Positions 51,199 to 60,159 of a stretch of DNA of 64,000 nt are shown piece by piece (positions within the stretch are counted from its first letter, which is position 1; every line of letters begins with the position of its first letter). Both the position numbers and the translations under genes were made by a program. The notes beneath the pieces were generated by a model that made no database searches, was not told where the DNA came from, and worked only from the letters and a program-made list of their open reading frames with translations. Source of the stretch: JALZOC01 sp031361295 (lineage in GTDB: Bacteria; Acidobacteriota; Vicinamibacteria; Vicinamibacterales; 2-12-FULL-66-21); NCBI GenBank assembly GCA_031361295.1, contig JANMCN010000240.1, positions 1 to 64,000 of the forward strand, in the 5' to 3' direction.

Positions 51199-53484
51199 TC
51201 AGAAGCTGAATCCCGTCCCGATGTTCACACGCGTGCCGGCCGCCGCGCCGTGCGCGACGTCCAGGTTGATGTGGACGAGGGGTGCCACCAGGAACAGCCC
51301 CGCGCCGGCGCCGCGATGCCACTCCACGTCGCCCAGTCTGGTGCCATCGTCGGCAGCCCTGGCGGCGTCCACGAAGAGCGTCACCCCGAGCTTTGCCCCG
51401 TGCAGGACCGACGTGATCGGCGCGCGCCACTCGCCCGAGGTGACGACCATGTGATCGCCGTCGAACGCCCCGGCGCGGAACCCGCGGAGGTTGGACGCGC
51501 CGCCGAGCAGGAGCCGTTCGTACGGGGGCAGTGTGGCGTCGGCGCCGAAGTACTGCAGGCGTCCGGCGACGACGTTTTGCCGGAACACGCGCAGGTAGCC
51601 GCGGGCGTCCGCTGTGTAGCGATGAACGGCCTCTGCACCGGCGACGTGCAGGTCGGACCAGCCCACACCGAGGACGACGGCGTTGGCGGGGAAGGCCGGG
51701 TCGCTGCGCGTATCGAGCGCCACGTCCCCGCCGGCGCTCCAGAGTCGATCGTCGAGCCGGGCGAAGGTGACCGAACTGCGTGAGACTTCGACCCCGGCCC
51801 GGAGGACGCCGGCAAGGACACGCTCGGCGCGGCCTTTCACTTCGACGCGCCGGTCGTCGATCTCGAAATGCGGGTTCTGACGGCTCGACATGCCGACGCT
51901 GGTGAGCACCCGAGTGAGCGGACCCTTCTTGAAGGGAAGCTCGAACTCGAGTGCCGCGCGTTTCGTGCCGCCCCAGGTGAGGGGAGCGGACAGACGTTCG
52001 CCGCCGCCGAGCAGGTCCACCGTGCTCACGCGCCCGCCATAGGTGAGCCCATGTCCGTCCGCATAGGCGAGAATGGGAAAAAACATCAGGCGGCTTGTGA
52101 CCCGCCGCCAGGCGGGAGGCGCCGCGCCGGGTCCGCCGGACGCCTCGCCCGGGCGCTCGTGCACCACGAGCACGAGCGCCACGTCGGCCGGGTCGTCGAG
52201 CGACCGGTAACGTTTCCGCACCTCGACGGACTCGAAGCGGCCGCTGTCCTTCAACCGCTGCTCGATGTCCTTTTCCGCCGACGGCGTCAGCGGATCGCCC
52301 ACCGCCACTCCCGCGAGCGTGCTCACCGCGTCGTCGCTGAGCGTGGCATTGCCGTGCACCCGTATCTCGTGAATCGTCTCGACCATCTGGTCGTCCACAA
52401 AAGGCCCGTGCTCCTGCACGCCAGGCATCTCTGCCACCTCTGGCACGCGTGGCACTTGTGGCACCCGTGTCTGCGTCAGCACGCCTGGCATCCCTGGCAC
52501 CCGTGTCTCGAGTTTCGGCACCTTGATCGTTGTCGTGATGTCCGCTTCGCGATAGTTGGTGAAGCCGCGCTCATAGGCCGCGTCGAACGAGCCGGTCGCG
52601 AGCGTGAGGCCGGCATGGATGGCGATCGACCTGGGCAGCCACACGCCCGCGAACGGCTGGCCCATCGTCATCGACGCGCGGAGGTCGTCGATGCGGACGA
52701 GCCACGCGCCAGGGAGGAAATCGAGCCACACATTGTCGAACGTGTACTGGACGATCTGGTGTTCGGCGGGATCGACCCACAGCGTGACCATCGCGGTCTT
52801 GTTCATCTTGCGATCAAGGTCCTGTTCGGCGCGCTCGTCGTGCGTCTTCTTCATCTCGCGCGGCCGCTTCTCGTCGTCCGTGTCATTGAAGAGATGCGTG
52901 GGGTAGTACTCGATGCGCAGCACGGCGTGTCCCTCGAGCGTCTCCCGGCCGGCGAGGTAGTAGTTGCCCGGCTCGAACTTGAAGTCCATGAAGTACGCCT
53001 CGGACACGAACCGGGGTTCCGTGCCGGCCAGGCCCCCGCCGCCGACCGGCAGGCCGTCGGTGCCGGGACGGGTTTCGTTCTTCTCGGGCTCGTGGCGTGC
53101 GCGCCGGGCCTGTCGTTCCTGCTCGCGCTGGATCCACGCCTCCTCATACTGCCGGCGGGCGGGCTCGCCGATCGCGACGCCGTCGAAGCGCACGGGGCTG
53201 CGCACGTGCATGCCGTCGCGCGCGTACCAGGTGAACTCCCGCTTCATGCGGTGGAGCGGCGTCCGTCCCGGTCCGAGCACTTCGAACGATTCGGTTTCAT
53301 CGAGGACATATTGATTGAGGGTGGTGCGGTTGGCGTCCCGGCGCGCGAGCACCTGCTCCATGAAGGCGTCGAGACCACGGGAAGGCCGTGTGGCTGAGGC
53401 GGGCGCCTGCGCGTACGCGGGCGGGCATCCCGCGAGTGTGAGGAGCGCGACGAGGACTGTCGCGCCGGACGCTGGACGATACAC
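51199..53484 (-). CDS. Omp85-family barrel protein fused to a LolA-like domain
   Basis: This 761-residue exported protein starts at a GTG with GGAGG four bases upstream and has a signal sequence ending near AYAQA. Residues about 40-310 resemble a LolA/outer-membrane-lipoprotein-sorting fold (TLWVDPAEHQIVQYTFDN, WLVRIDDLRASMTMGQPFAGVWLPRSI-type strands). A Pro/Val repeat linker (about 323-353, units like VPGMPGV and VPQVPRVPEV) leads to one POTRA domain (about 366-450) and an Omp85 surface-antigen barrel with LLLGGASNLRGFR (the family's VRGF/Y-type loop) ending in Phe. It may insert or export a specific envelope component. Confidence 0.82.
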   Translation of the reverse strand: MYRPASGATVLVALLTLAGCPPAYAQAPASATRPSRGLDAFMEQVLARRDANRTTLNQYVLDETESFEVLGPGRTPLHRMKREFTWYARDGMHVRSPVRFDGVAIGEPARRQYEEAWIQREQERQARRARHEPEKNETRPGTDGLPVGGGGLAGTEPRFVSEAYFMDFKFEPGNYYLAGRETLEGHAVLRIEYYPTHLFNDTDDEKRPREMKKTHDERAEQDLDRKMNKTAMVTLWVDPAEHQIVQYTFDNVWLDFLPGAWLVRIDDLRASMTMGQPFAGVWLPRSIAIHAGLTLATGSFDAAYERGFTNYREADITTTIKVPKLETRVPGMPGVLTQTRVPQVPRVPEVAEMPGVQEHGPFVDDQMVETIHEIRVHGNATLSDDAVSTLAGVAVGDPLTPSAEKDIEQRLKDSGRFESVEVRKRYRSLDDPADVALVLVVHERPGEASGGPGAAPPAWRRVTSRLMFFPILAYADGHGLTYGGRVSTVDLLGGGERLSAPLTWGGTKRAALEFELPFKKGPLTRVLTSVGMSSRQNPHFEIDDRRVEVKGRAERVLAGVLRAGVEVSRSSVTFARLDDRLWSAGGDVALDTRSDPAFPANAVVLGVGWSDLHVAGAEAVHRYTADARGYLRVFRQNVVAGRLQYFGADATLPPYERLLLGGASNLRGFRAGAFDGDHMVVTSGEWRAPITSVLHGAKLGVTLFVDAARAADDGTRLGDVEWHRGAGAGLFLVAPLVHINLDVAHGAAAGTRVNIGTGFSF

Positions 53485-53573
53485 ATGGCCTCCGACGACG
53501 GGCTGGCGACACGATTGGACGATCGCCGGCGTTCCGCGGTTCCGTTCCACTCTACTGCGATACGATTCCATCG

Positions 53574-55373
53574 GTGTCGACGTCGAGCATGAGGCGGGCG
53601 GTTCCCGTCGCGCTGGCGCTCCTGGTCACGGTGTACGGCGGACTGGTCCGTCTGGATGCCGTGGTGGAGCGGTACGGCGCAGTGGAACATCCCGGGTGGG
53701 CGCGGCGGCTGACGCATGCCGCGCCCCGATGGGCGGCGGTCGTGAAGCCCGCCGCCCACCGATGGGACCGCGTGGAGGCACCCTACCAGGGGGGCGATCC
53801 CATCAATTATCTGCGCTTCGCCCGCGAGATGCAGACGTTCTACCAGCCCCACGTACGCGAACCCCTGTTCCTGGCCTGGACCCGAGGCTTCTTGTGGCTG
53901 TTGTCCGACCAGGACGTCGCGATCAGCTTTGCGTCGGCCGCGGGCTCGACCCTGGCGATTTTCGGCGTCTACCTCCTGACCGCGGCCATCGCCTCGCCGG
54001 CGGCCGGCGTGGCGGCGGCGCTTCTGCTCGCCTGTGAATACGATCTGATTACTTGGGGCATGGACGGCTGGCGCGACGACACCTTCATGGCCACGGTCGT
54101 GTTCGCCGCATGGGCCTTCGTCCGCCTCCACCGCCGGCCGGCTTTCGCGACCGCGCTGATCGCGGGCGTGACGGCCGGGCTCGCGTGTCTGACGCGCATC
54201 ACGGCGCTGTCGTTCGTGATTCCGGCACTGCTCCTGGTCGTGATCGATGCGCCCCACGCCGCGCGGCGCGACCGTGCGGCCAGGGCGGCCCTTGCCGCGA
54301 TCATCTGCGGCGCCCTCGTCGCGCCGTTCCTCATCAGTTGTGCCATCGCGACCGGCGACCCGTTCTTTGCCATCAACTACCACACCGGGTATTACCGATT
54401 CGGTGAGGGGCTCCCGTCCGACCAGCCGATGAGCACCGCCGCGTACCTCGCGGCGAAAGTCGCCGGCCACCCGCTGCGGGCGCTCGACACGGTGCTCACG
54501 GGGCTGTTCGTGCAACCGTTCGTCACCAGGTTTCACGGGTACGAGGGCTACGCGCGGCACATCGGCGCCGCGGTCGAGTGGTGCTCGGCGGCGGGGCTCC
54601 TGGTCCTGCCCTTCGTGCCGGCGGGGCGGATGCTGATCGTGATCCTCGTGACCTCGCTCGTGCCGTACGCCTTCACGTGGAACGTGTCGGGTGGCGGCGA
54701 ATGGCGATTCACGATGCATGCCTATCCGCTCTATGTCGCCGCGGCCCTGTTCGCAGTGGACCGTGCCTCACGGTACGTCCTCGCGCTCTGGCGGGACAGC
54801 GGGCGTCGCGCCCTCCCGTTCCGCCCGGTGGTCGTGCGCGCGGCGATGGTCGCCCTGCTTGCCTCACTCGCTTGGGGCAGCTACGTCACCCTGCCGTGGT
54901 TCGTCGTGCGCGAGAGCATCGTCCGGCAGGAGGACGTGAGTATCGAAGCGGGGCCGCGCGATCGGTGGTTCTTTCCCGGGGGCTGGTCCGCCCCGCACAC
55001 GGACGGAGTGCCGGTGCGCGTGTCGCTCGGCGACCGCGCGACGGTACGGCTCCCGCTCCCCGCGCGTCGCGACTACGACGTGGTGGTCCGGCTGGACCCC
55101 GTCGCGCCCGATCGGCAGCGCCGCGCCACCATTCTCCTGAACCGCCAGCTGCTCGGCGCCGTGTACCTGCAGTCGGACCCGCTCCGCATGGGCGCGTACC
55201 GGCTGCGGCTGCCGCAGGAGCGAGTCAGGATCGGCGTCAACGAACTGACGATTGTTCCCGAGACCGTCGTGACCGCCGCGTCGGCCGGCCCGAGGTTCGA
55301 TTGGCTGGATCCCGCAGCCCGCACCGGAATCCGCCTGTGGTACGTCCGCGTGCTCGGGAATGGGAACCGCTGA
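53574..55373 (+). CDS. Membrane glycosyltransferase, GT39/ArnT-like
   Basis: This 599-residue protein has about ten membrane segments over residues 8-450 and a beta-rich C-terminal domain. The first large loop contains GGDPINYLRFAREMQTFYQ with an acidic residue in the GT-C catalytic place, followed by 'REPLFLAW' and 'DDTFMATVVF' loops as in PMT/ArnT/GT39 members that use polyprenyl-phosphate sugars. The acceptor is unknown. It begins at GTG, 89 bases from the start of the divergent Omp85 fusion gene. Confidence 0.78.
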   Translation: MSTSSMRRAVPVALALLVTVYGGLVRLDAVVERYGAVEHPGWARRLTHAAPRWAAVVKPAAHRWDRVEAPYQGGDPINYLRFAREMQTFYQPHVREPLFLAWTRGFLWLLSDQDVAISFASAAGSTLAIFGVYLLTAAIASPAAGVAAALLLACEYDLITWGMDGWRDDTFMATVVFAAWAFVRLHRRPAFATALIAGVTAGLACLTRITALSFVIPALLLVVIDAPHAARRDRAARAALAAIICGALVAPFLISCAIATGDPFFAINYHTGYYRFGEGLPSDQPMSTAAYLAAKVAGHPLRALDTVLTGLFVQPFVTRFHGYEGYARHIGAAVEWCSAAGLLVLPFVPAGRMLIVILVTSLVPYAFTWNVSGGGEWRFTMHAYPLYVAAALFAVDRASRYVLALWRDSGRRALPFRPVVVRAAMVALLASLAWGSYVTLPWFVVRESIVRQEDVSIEAGPRDRWFFPGGWSAPHTDGVPVRVSLGDRATVRLPLPARRDYDVVVRLDPVAPDRQRRATILLNRQLLGAVYLQSDPLRMGAYRLRLPQERVRIGVNELTIVPETVVTAASAGPRFDWLDPAARTGIRLWYVRVLGNGNR

Positions 55374-55410
55374 ACTCGGGAGCGGGAGGAGTGTTTCGAC
55401 AGGCTGAGGT

Positions 55411-55437
55411 CTGAAAGCTGAAGGCTGAAAGGCTGAA
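55411..55437. repeat. Extragenic repeat, GAAGGCTGA type
   Basis: Units CTGAAAG, CTGAAGG, CTGAAAGG and CTGAAG occur in tandem after the glycosyltransferase stop, followed by two CTGAACC copies. It is related to the repeats at 43580 and 48067. Confidence 0.75.
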
Positions 55438-55472
55438 GTATCGACGCTGACCTGAACCCTGGACCTGAACCA

Positions 55473-56495
55473 TCATCCCACTCTCGCCCATCCGCTCGTT
55501 TCCGCGGACTGAAACAGGGCATCGATCACCTTCAGGTTGGCCATCGAGTCTTCGAGCGGGTACGGCGCCGGAGTGCCGCGACGGACGGCTTCGGAGAACA
55601 GGTCGCCCTGGATCGTGTACTGATCGCACACCTCGATGTCGATCACCTCACGAGCCGGGCCGCCGTCGGGGGCACGGTGCTCGACGCACACGCGCGACGG
55701 GCGATCGGGTGGGGCATTGAAGGGGATGGCGATGTCGACGCGGCCCAGCGTGCCCGTCAACGAGACGCCCTGACCGGCGGCGAGCTGCGTGCCGCAGGTG
55801 CCGATCGCCTGCCCGCCCGGGAATTCGAGCAGCAGGGACGTCAGCCGGTCCACGCCGAAGACCGGGTCCCGATCGATCAGTGCGCACACCCGCCGCGGCT
55901 CCTGCTCGAACATCATCCGCGCGGTGTTGACGAGGTAACAGCCGATGTCGAGCAGCGCGCCCCCGCCGTACGCGCGCACGTTCCGCACGTTCGACGGGTC
56001 GTCATTGAAGTAGCTGAAGGCGCCGGTCACCGTTCGCAGCGGTCCGATCCTGCCGGACCGGACGATCGCTCGGGCGCGCAGCCACTGGGGATGCGTGCGC
56101 ACCATGAACGCTTCCTCCACGAGGACGCCCGTCCGATCGCGCACCTCGAGGAGCTGCTGCGCTTCGCGGGCGGTCAACGCAATCGGCTTTTCGCAGAGCA
56201 CGTGCTTGCCGGCTTCGGCCGCGCGGATGGCCCACGGCACGTGCAGATGGTTGGGCAGGGGAATATAGACCGCCTCGATGTCGCGGTCTGCCAGGATCTC
56301 TTCGTACGACGCATACGCCTTGGGAATCCCCAGGGTCGCGGCGGCCTGCGCCGCGCGCGCCCCGTCCCGCGAGGCAATCGCGTCGATGCGCGTCCATGCG
56401 CCCTTCTGCATCGCGGGGATCACCTTGTTCGTGGCGATGCGCGCCACGCCAAGGACGCCCCATCGCACCTTGTCGAGCTGGAGGTTCGTGGCCAC
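55473..56495 (-). CDS. Gfo/Idh/MocA-family oxidoreductase
   Basis: This 340-residue protein has an N-terminal NAD(P)-binding Rossmann domain (WGVLGVARIATNKVIPAM), the family's EKPIAL motif (Lys about residue 102) and a C-terminal alpha/beta domain with YGGGALLDIGCYLVNTARM (conserved DxGxY/H catalytic segment). Members oxidise or reduce sugars, inositols and similar compounds; a sugar substrate is likely. It starts at GTG 56495. It is divergent from the asd operon, with no obvious partner gene. Confidence 0.92.
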   Translation of the reverse strand: MATNLQLDKVRWGVLGVARIATNKVIPAMQKGAWTRIDAIASRDGARAAQAAATLGIPKAYASYEEILADRDIEAVYIPLPNHLHVPWAIRAAEAGKHVLCEKPIALTAREAQQLLEVRDRTGVLVEEAFMVRTHPQWLRARAIVRSGRIGPLRTVTGAFSYFNDDPSNVRNVRAYGGGALLDIGCYLVNTARMMFEQEPRRVCALIDRDPVFGVDRLTSLLLEFPGGQAIGTCGTQLAAGQGVSLTGTLGRVDIAIPFNAPPDRPSRVCVEHRAPDGGPAREVIDIEVCDQYTIQGDLFSEAVRRGTPAPYPLEDSMANLKVIDALFQSAETSGWARVG

Positions 56496-56598
56496 AGATG
56501 GAGTACCTTTCGGGAAGGCGGGGCGACCGGCCGCCGTCCGTTCTCATTCGTCTTTCGACGAGCGCCATAAGCGCGCGTTATGACGCCGGCCGTCCGCA

Positions 56599-56631
56599 CC
56601 CGGGCTGCTTTTGTGCCGAAAAGCCCCCGGG
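56599..56631. repeat. Strong imperfect hairpin upstream of the asd promoter
   Basis: CCCGGG-CT-GCTTTT pairs with AAAAGC-C-CCCGGG across a six-base loop, giving two 6-bp helices with a small internal loop. It lies 48 bp before the asd -35 box and 104 bp before the divergent oxidoreductase start. It could be a protein-binding dyad or a leader structure for the leftward gene. Confidence 0.5.
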
Positions 56632-56678
56632 CGTGGCCAGATTATGGTGCGAACGCCGAGGATTTCAATCAAATCCCG

Positions 56679-56708
56679 TTGACGCCTCTCAGGCCGGCCA
56701 GCTATACT
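56679..56708 (+). promoter_or_regulatory. Sigma-70-type promoter of the asd-lysC-dap operon
   Basis: TTGACG (56679-56684) and TATACT (56703-56708) are separated by 18 bp and each differs from consensus at one base. Transcription would start near 56715, giving a leader of about 170 bases before asd, with an intrinsic terminator inside it. This is the clearest vegetative promoter in the window. Confidence 0.75.
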
Positions 56709-56827
56709 TCGCGGCAATCGTGGTGAGCAGCCTGACGCGGACCATCTGCCGAAAGCGGGTCAAACGACTCGAGGCGGTGGTGTGTGTGCGCCGAACGTAG
56801 CAGGAACTACAGGACGACTCACAGCCA

Positions 56828-56863
56828 CCCGTCGGCCCTCAGCAGGGCGGCGGGTTTTTTTTT
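56828..56863 (+). terminator. Intrinsic terminator in the asd leader (candidate attenuator)
   Basis: A GC-rich hairpin (5' arm CCCGTCGGCCCT, loop CAGC, 3' arm AGGGCGGCGGG, with one bulged G and one G-U pair) runs straight into nine T residues (56855-56863). It sits 23 bases before the asd ATG and downstream of the promoter at 56679, so full termination would silence the operon. Conditional read-through (attenuation) is the simple explanation. I see no lysine-riboswitch or T-box signature in the leader. Confidence 0.75.
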
Positions 56864-56886
56864 GAGATTCACACGGGCGGGGCATC

Positions 56887-57945
56887 ATGCAGGCGAAGCG
56901 TATCGATGTGGGGATCCTCGGCGCCACCGGGATGGTGGGGCAGCAGTTCATCAAGCAACTGACGGGACACCCCTGGTTCAATCCGGTCTGGCTCGGCGCA
57001 AGCGAGCGCTCCGAGGGGAAGCCGTACGCCGAAGCCGCCACGTGGCGGCTGTCGTCGCAGATGCCCGACGCGCTGCGCGGCGTGCGCGTGCACGCCTGCA
57101 CGCCCGGGCATGCCCCCCTGCTGATGTTCTCGGCCCTCGACGCGGCGGCGGCGACGGACATCGAGCCGGCATTCGCCAGGGCCGGGCACATCGTGATCAG
57201 CAACGCGCGAAGCTACCGGATGGATCCGTTGGTGCCGCTCCTCATCCCTGAAGTCAACGCCGATCACCTTGCGCTGCTGCCCGCGCAGCGCCGCGAACGC
57301 GGCTGGCGCGGCGCCATCATCACCAATCCGAACTGCTCGACGGTGGTCCTGTCGATGGCGCTCGCGCCGCTGCGCCAGTTCGGCCTCCGGGCGGTGATGG
57401 TCACGACCATGCAGGCGGTGTCGGGGGCCGGGTACCCGGGGGTGCCGTCGCTCGACATCATGGGCAACGTCGTTCCGGCAATCTCCGGTGAAGAAGAGAA
57501 GATGGAGAGCGAGACGCAGAAGATTCTCGGGACGCTGCAGGGCCAGGGCGTGACCCCGCACCCGGTCGTCGTCAGCGCGCAGACCACGCGCGTCGCGGTG
57601 ATCGACGGACATACCGAGAGCGTCTCGGTCAGCCTTGACGCGAAGCCGTCGGTCGAGCAGGTGATCGAAGCGATGCGGTCGTTCCGCGGCCGGCCCCAGG
57701 AGCTCGGGCTGCCCCTTGCGCCGCCGGCGCCGGTCGTCTGGCTGGCGGCCGCCGATCGGCCGCAGCCGCGGCTGGATGCCGAACGCGACGGCGGCATGAC
57801 GGTCACGGTCGGCCGCGTGCGGCGCTGTCCCGTGCTCGACATCAAGTTCATCGCGCTCGGCCACAACACCATCCGCGGCGCCGCGGGCGCGGCCGTGCTC
57901 AATGCGGAGCTCCTGCAGGCTGAAGGCCTGCTCCAGGGCGACTGA
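56887..57945 (+). CDS. asd: Aspartate-semialdehyde dehydrogenase
   Basis: Asd reduces aspartyl-phosphate to aspartate semialdehyde, the second step towards lysine, threonine and methionine. The 352-residue protein has an NADP loop (ILGATGMVGQQF), catalytic Cys150 (TNPNCST), the SGAGYPGVPSLDI segment and the HTESV substrate region. This is the archaeal/fungal-like Asd type, distinct from the E. coli type. It is the first gene of a six-gene operon, 2 bases from lysC. Confidence 0.96.
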   Translation: MQAKRIDVGILGATGMVGQQFIKQLTGHPWFNPVWLGASERSEGKPYAEAATWRLSSQMPDALRGVRVHACTPGHAPLLMFSALDAAAATDIEPAFARAGHIVISNARSYRMDPLVPLLIPEVNADHLALLPAQRRERGWRGAIITNPNCSTVVLSMALAPLRQFGLRAVMVTTMQAVSGAGYPGVPSLDIMGNVVPAISGEEEKMESETQKILGTLQGQGVTPHPVVVSAQTTRVAVIDGHTESVSVSLDAKPSVEQVIEAMRSFRGRPQELGLPLAPPAPVVWLAAADRPQPRLDAERDGGMTVTVGRVRRCPVLDIKFIALGHNTIRGAAGAAVLNAELLQAEGLLQGD

Positions 57946-57947
57946 CC

Positions 57948-59342
57948 ATGGCGCTGATCGGTCCGATCGTCATGAAATTCGGCGGCACGTCCGTCGCCGA
58001 CGCAGAGGCCATCGCGCGGGTAGTCGGGATCGTCAAGGGCGCCCGCGAGAGCTCGGGGCTGCCGCCCGTGGTCATCGTGTCGGCGATGAGCGGCGTGACG
58101 GATCGTCTGCTCGAGCTCACCCAGGCGTCGGAGCGGCGTCGCGATGCGCACGTGCTCAACGGCGTCGCGGATCTGTCCAGGCGCCACTTCGAGGCGGTCG
58201 AACGGCTGTTGCCGCCGGAATTCGCCAGCGGTGTCCTGGCCGAAATCGCGGCGCAGCTCGATGATCTCCGCGCGCTGCTGAAGGCCACGGGCATCCTGCG
58301 CGCGGCGTCGCCGAGCGCACACGACGCGATCGTCTGCACGGGCGAATTGATGAACAGCCGCATCCTCGCGGCCGCGCTCGAGCACGCCGGCGTCGCCACG
58401 GCGTGGGTCGACGCCCGGCGGACGATCGTGACGGACGGCGCACACACCGCCGCCGCGCCGCTCGCGCCCGAGACGCGCGAGGCGGTCGCCCGGGAGATCG
58501 TGCCGCGCGTGGCCGAGGGGAGGGTGCCGGTGCTCGGCGGCTTCGTCGGCGCCACGATCCAGGGCGTGACGACGACCCTCGGTCGCGGCGGGTCGGACTA
58601 TTCGGCGGCGATTGTCGGCGCCGCGCTCGACGCCCGCGAGATCCAGATCTGGACCGACGTGGACGGCATGCTCACGGCCGATCCGCGCATCGTCGCGAAT
58701 CCGCGCGTCGTGCCGCACCTCTCCTTCGGCGAAGCCTCCGAGCTCGCGTACTTCGGCGCCAAGGTGCTCCATCCGAGCACGATCCTGCCCGCCGTCGCGA
58801 AGGACATTCCGGTGCGGATCCTGAACAGCCGCCGCCAGGACGCCACCGGCACGACCATCACGGCCGAACCGCCTCCCGCCGACCGGCCGCTGGCCGCGGT
58901 CGCGTGCAAGCGCCATGTCACGATGGTGGAAATCACGTCGACCCGGATGCTGATGGCCCACGGGTTCCTCCGCCGCGTGTTCGAGATCTTCGAGCGGTAT
59001 CGCACGGCTGTCGATGTCGTGACCACGTCCGAAGTGAGCGTGTCGGTGACCGTGGACGACGACCGGGGTCTCGCCGACATCGTCGGCGCGCTCCGGGAGT
59101 TCGCCGAGGTCAGCGTCGAATCCGATCTCGCGATCCTCTGCGCGGTGGGCGACAACCTGCGTTCCGATCCGCGCATCGCCGCGCGGGTCATCGGCGCCCT
59201 CGAGGGCTTTCGCGTCCGGATGGTGTCGCAGGCGGCGTCGCGGCGCAATGTCACCATCGTGCTGAGCGACACCGATCTCGCCGCCGCAATGGCCCAGCTG
59301 CACGACGAATTTTTTCACGAGGCCGGGGTGAGGACCTCCTGA
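57948..59342 (+). CDS. lysC: Aspartate kinase
   Basis: This 464-residue kinase phosphorylates aspartate to open the pathway. It has KFGGTSVAD near the N-terminus (ATP-binding Lys), FVGAT and TTLGRGGSDYSA in the kinase domain, the WTDVDGMLTADPRI segment, and two C-terminal ACT domains (ITSTRMLMAHGFL; ILCAVGDNLR). The class resembles the monofunctional LysC/ThrA kinase part. ACT domains imply feedback by lysine or threonine. No homoserine dehydrogenase is fused. Confidence 0.96.
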   Translation: MALIGPIVMKFGGTSVADAEAIARVVGIVKGARESSGLPPVVIVSAMSGVTDRLLELTQASERRRDAHVLNGVADLSRRHFEAVERLLPPEFASGVLAEIAAQLDDLRALLKATGILRAASPSAHDAIVCTGELMNSRILAAALEHAGVATAWVDARRTIVTDGAHTAAAPLAPETREAVAREIVPRVAEGRVPVLGGFVGATIQGVTTTLGRGGSDYSAAIVGAALDAREIQIWTDVDGMLTADPRIVANPRVVPHLSFGEASELAYFGAKVLHPSTILPAVAKDIPVRILNSRRQDATGTTITAEPPPADRPLAAVACKRHVTMVEITSTRMLMAHGFLRRVFEIFERYRTAVDVVTTSEVSVSVTVDDDRGLADIVGALREFAEVSVESDLAILCAVGDNLRSDPRIAARVIGALEGFRVRMVSQAASRRNVTIVLSDTDLAAAMAQLHDEFFHEAGVRTS

Positions 59343-59350
59343 GAGGACAG

Positions 59351-60025
59351 ATGCGCCTCTTACTTCTCGGCTACGGTCGCATGGGGAGAATCGTCGACGA
59401 GCTGAGCCCCGAGTACGGCATGCAGGTGGTCGGACGAGTCGACCCCGTCCACGGGCAGACGCTCGAGCGCTGGCCCGACGCCGACGTCGCCATCGATTTT
59501 TCGGTCGCGAGCGCCGTGCCCGACAACGTGCGGCGTCTCGCCACCCAGGGCATCAGCGTCGTCATCGGCACGACCGGATGGGCGGCGCAGGAGGCCGAGG
59601 TGCGGCGCGAGGCTGCCGCGGGAGGCATCGGCGTGGTTGCGGCGGCCAACTTCGCGCTCGGGGTGAATCTCTTCCTGGCGCTGGCCGAGCGCGCCGCGGA
59701 GCTCATGGCGCCGCACGCCGCGTTCGGGGCGTGGATCCATGAGGCGCACCACGCCGCCAAGCGTGACGCCCCCTCAGGAACCGCTTTGACCCTGGAGGCC
59801 GCGGTGCGAAACCATGGCTACGATCGCCCGCTCGATGTATCGTCCACGCGAGCGGGATCCATCCCGGGCACCCATACACTCGGGTTCGACGCCGCATCGG
59901 AGACCATCACGCTGACGCACACGGCGCGGGATCGCTCCGGCTTTGGGCGCGGCGCCCTGCAGGCGGCCCGGTGGGTCAACGGGCGCAGCGGGTGGTTCAG
60001 CATGCGGGACGTGCTGGGGATTTAG
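59351..60025 (+). CDS. dapB: 4-Hydroxy-tetrahydrodipicolinate reductase
   Basis: This 224-residue protein has the N-terminal nucleotide loop GYGRMGR (7-13), GTTGW (about 73-77), and the diagnostic catalytic motif EAHHAAKRDAPSGTA with Glu131, His133, His134 and Lys137. It is a little shorter than E. coli DapB (273). It reduces the DapA product with NAD(P)H. ATG follows GAGAGGA. The order dapB before dapA is reversed relative to reaction order but is common in operons. Confidence 0.95.
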   Translation: MRLLLLGYGRMGRIVDELSPEYGMQVVGRVDPVHGQTLERWPDADVAIDFSVASAVPDNVRRLATQGISVVIGTTGWAAQEAEVRREAAAGGIGVVAAANFALGVNLFLALAERAAELMAPHAAFGAWIHEAHHAAKRDAPSGTALTLEAAVRNHGYDRPLDVSSTRAGSIPGTHTLGFDAASETITLTHTARDRSGFGRGALQAARWVNGRSGWFSMRDVLGI

Positions 60026-60159
60026 GTCACGGGAGGCGGGGTGTCAGCTGTGACGTTCCGGGACGTCCGGCGTGGCTCGCGTGGCGGTGTTTGACACGGT
60101 GCGCTCCCGGCTGTGACCGGCATCCGACAGCTGAGAGCGACAAGAGAGGAGCGACGTAG

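Noticed and set aside
52425..52515. CRISPR-like array suggested by repeated TGGCAC-type units
   Set aside because: The units are in-frame codons for a Pro/Val repeat linker in the Omp85 fusion, too short and irregular for CRISPR repeats.
51199..53484. Lipoprotein assignment from LTLAGC near the N-terminus of the Omp85 fusion
   Set aside because: Omp85 barrels are not usually lipidated and a normal signal peptidase I site (AYAQA) follows; left open but not annotated.
56720..56830. Lysine (L-box) riboswitch or T-box in the asd leader
   Set aside because: None of the conserved core segments of either RNA is visible; only the promoter and terminator are clear.
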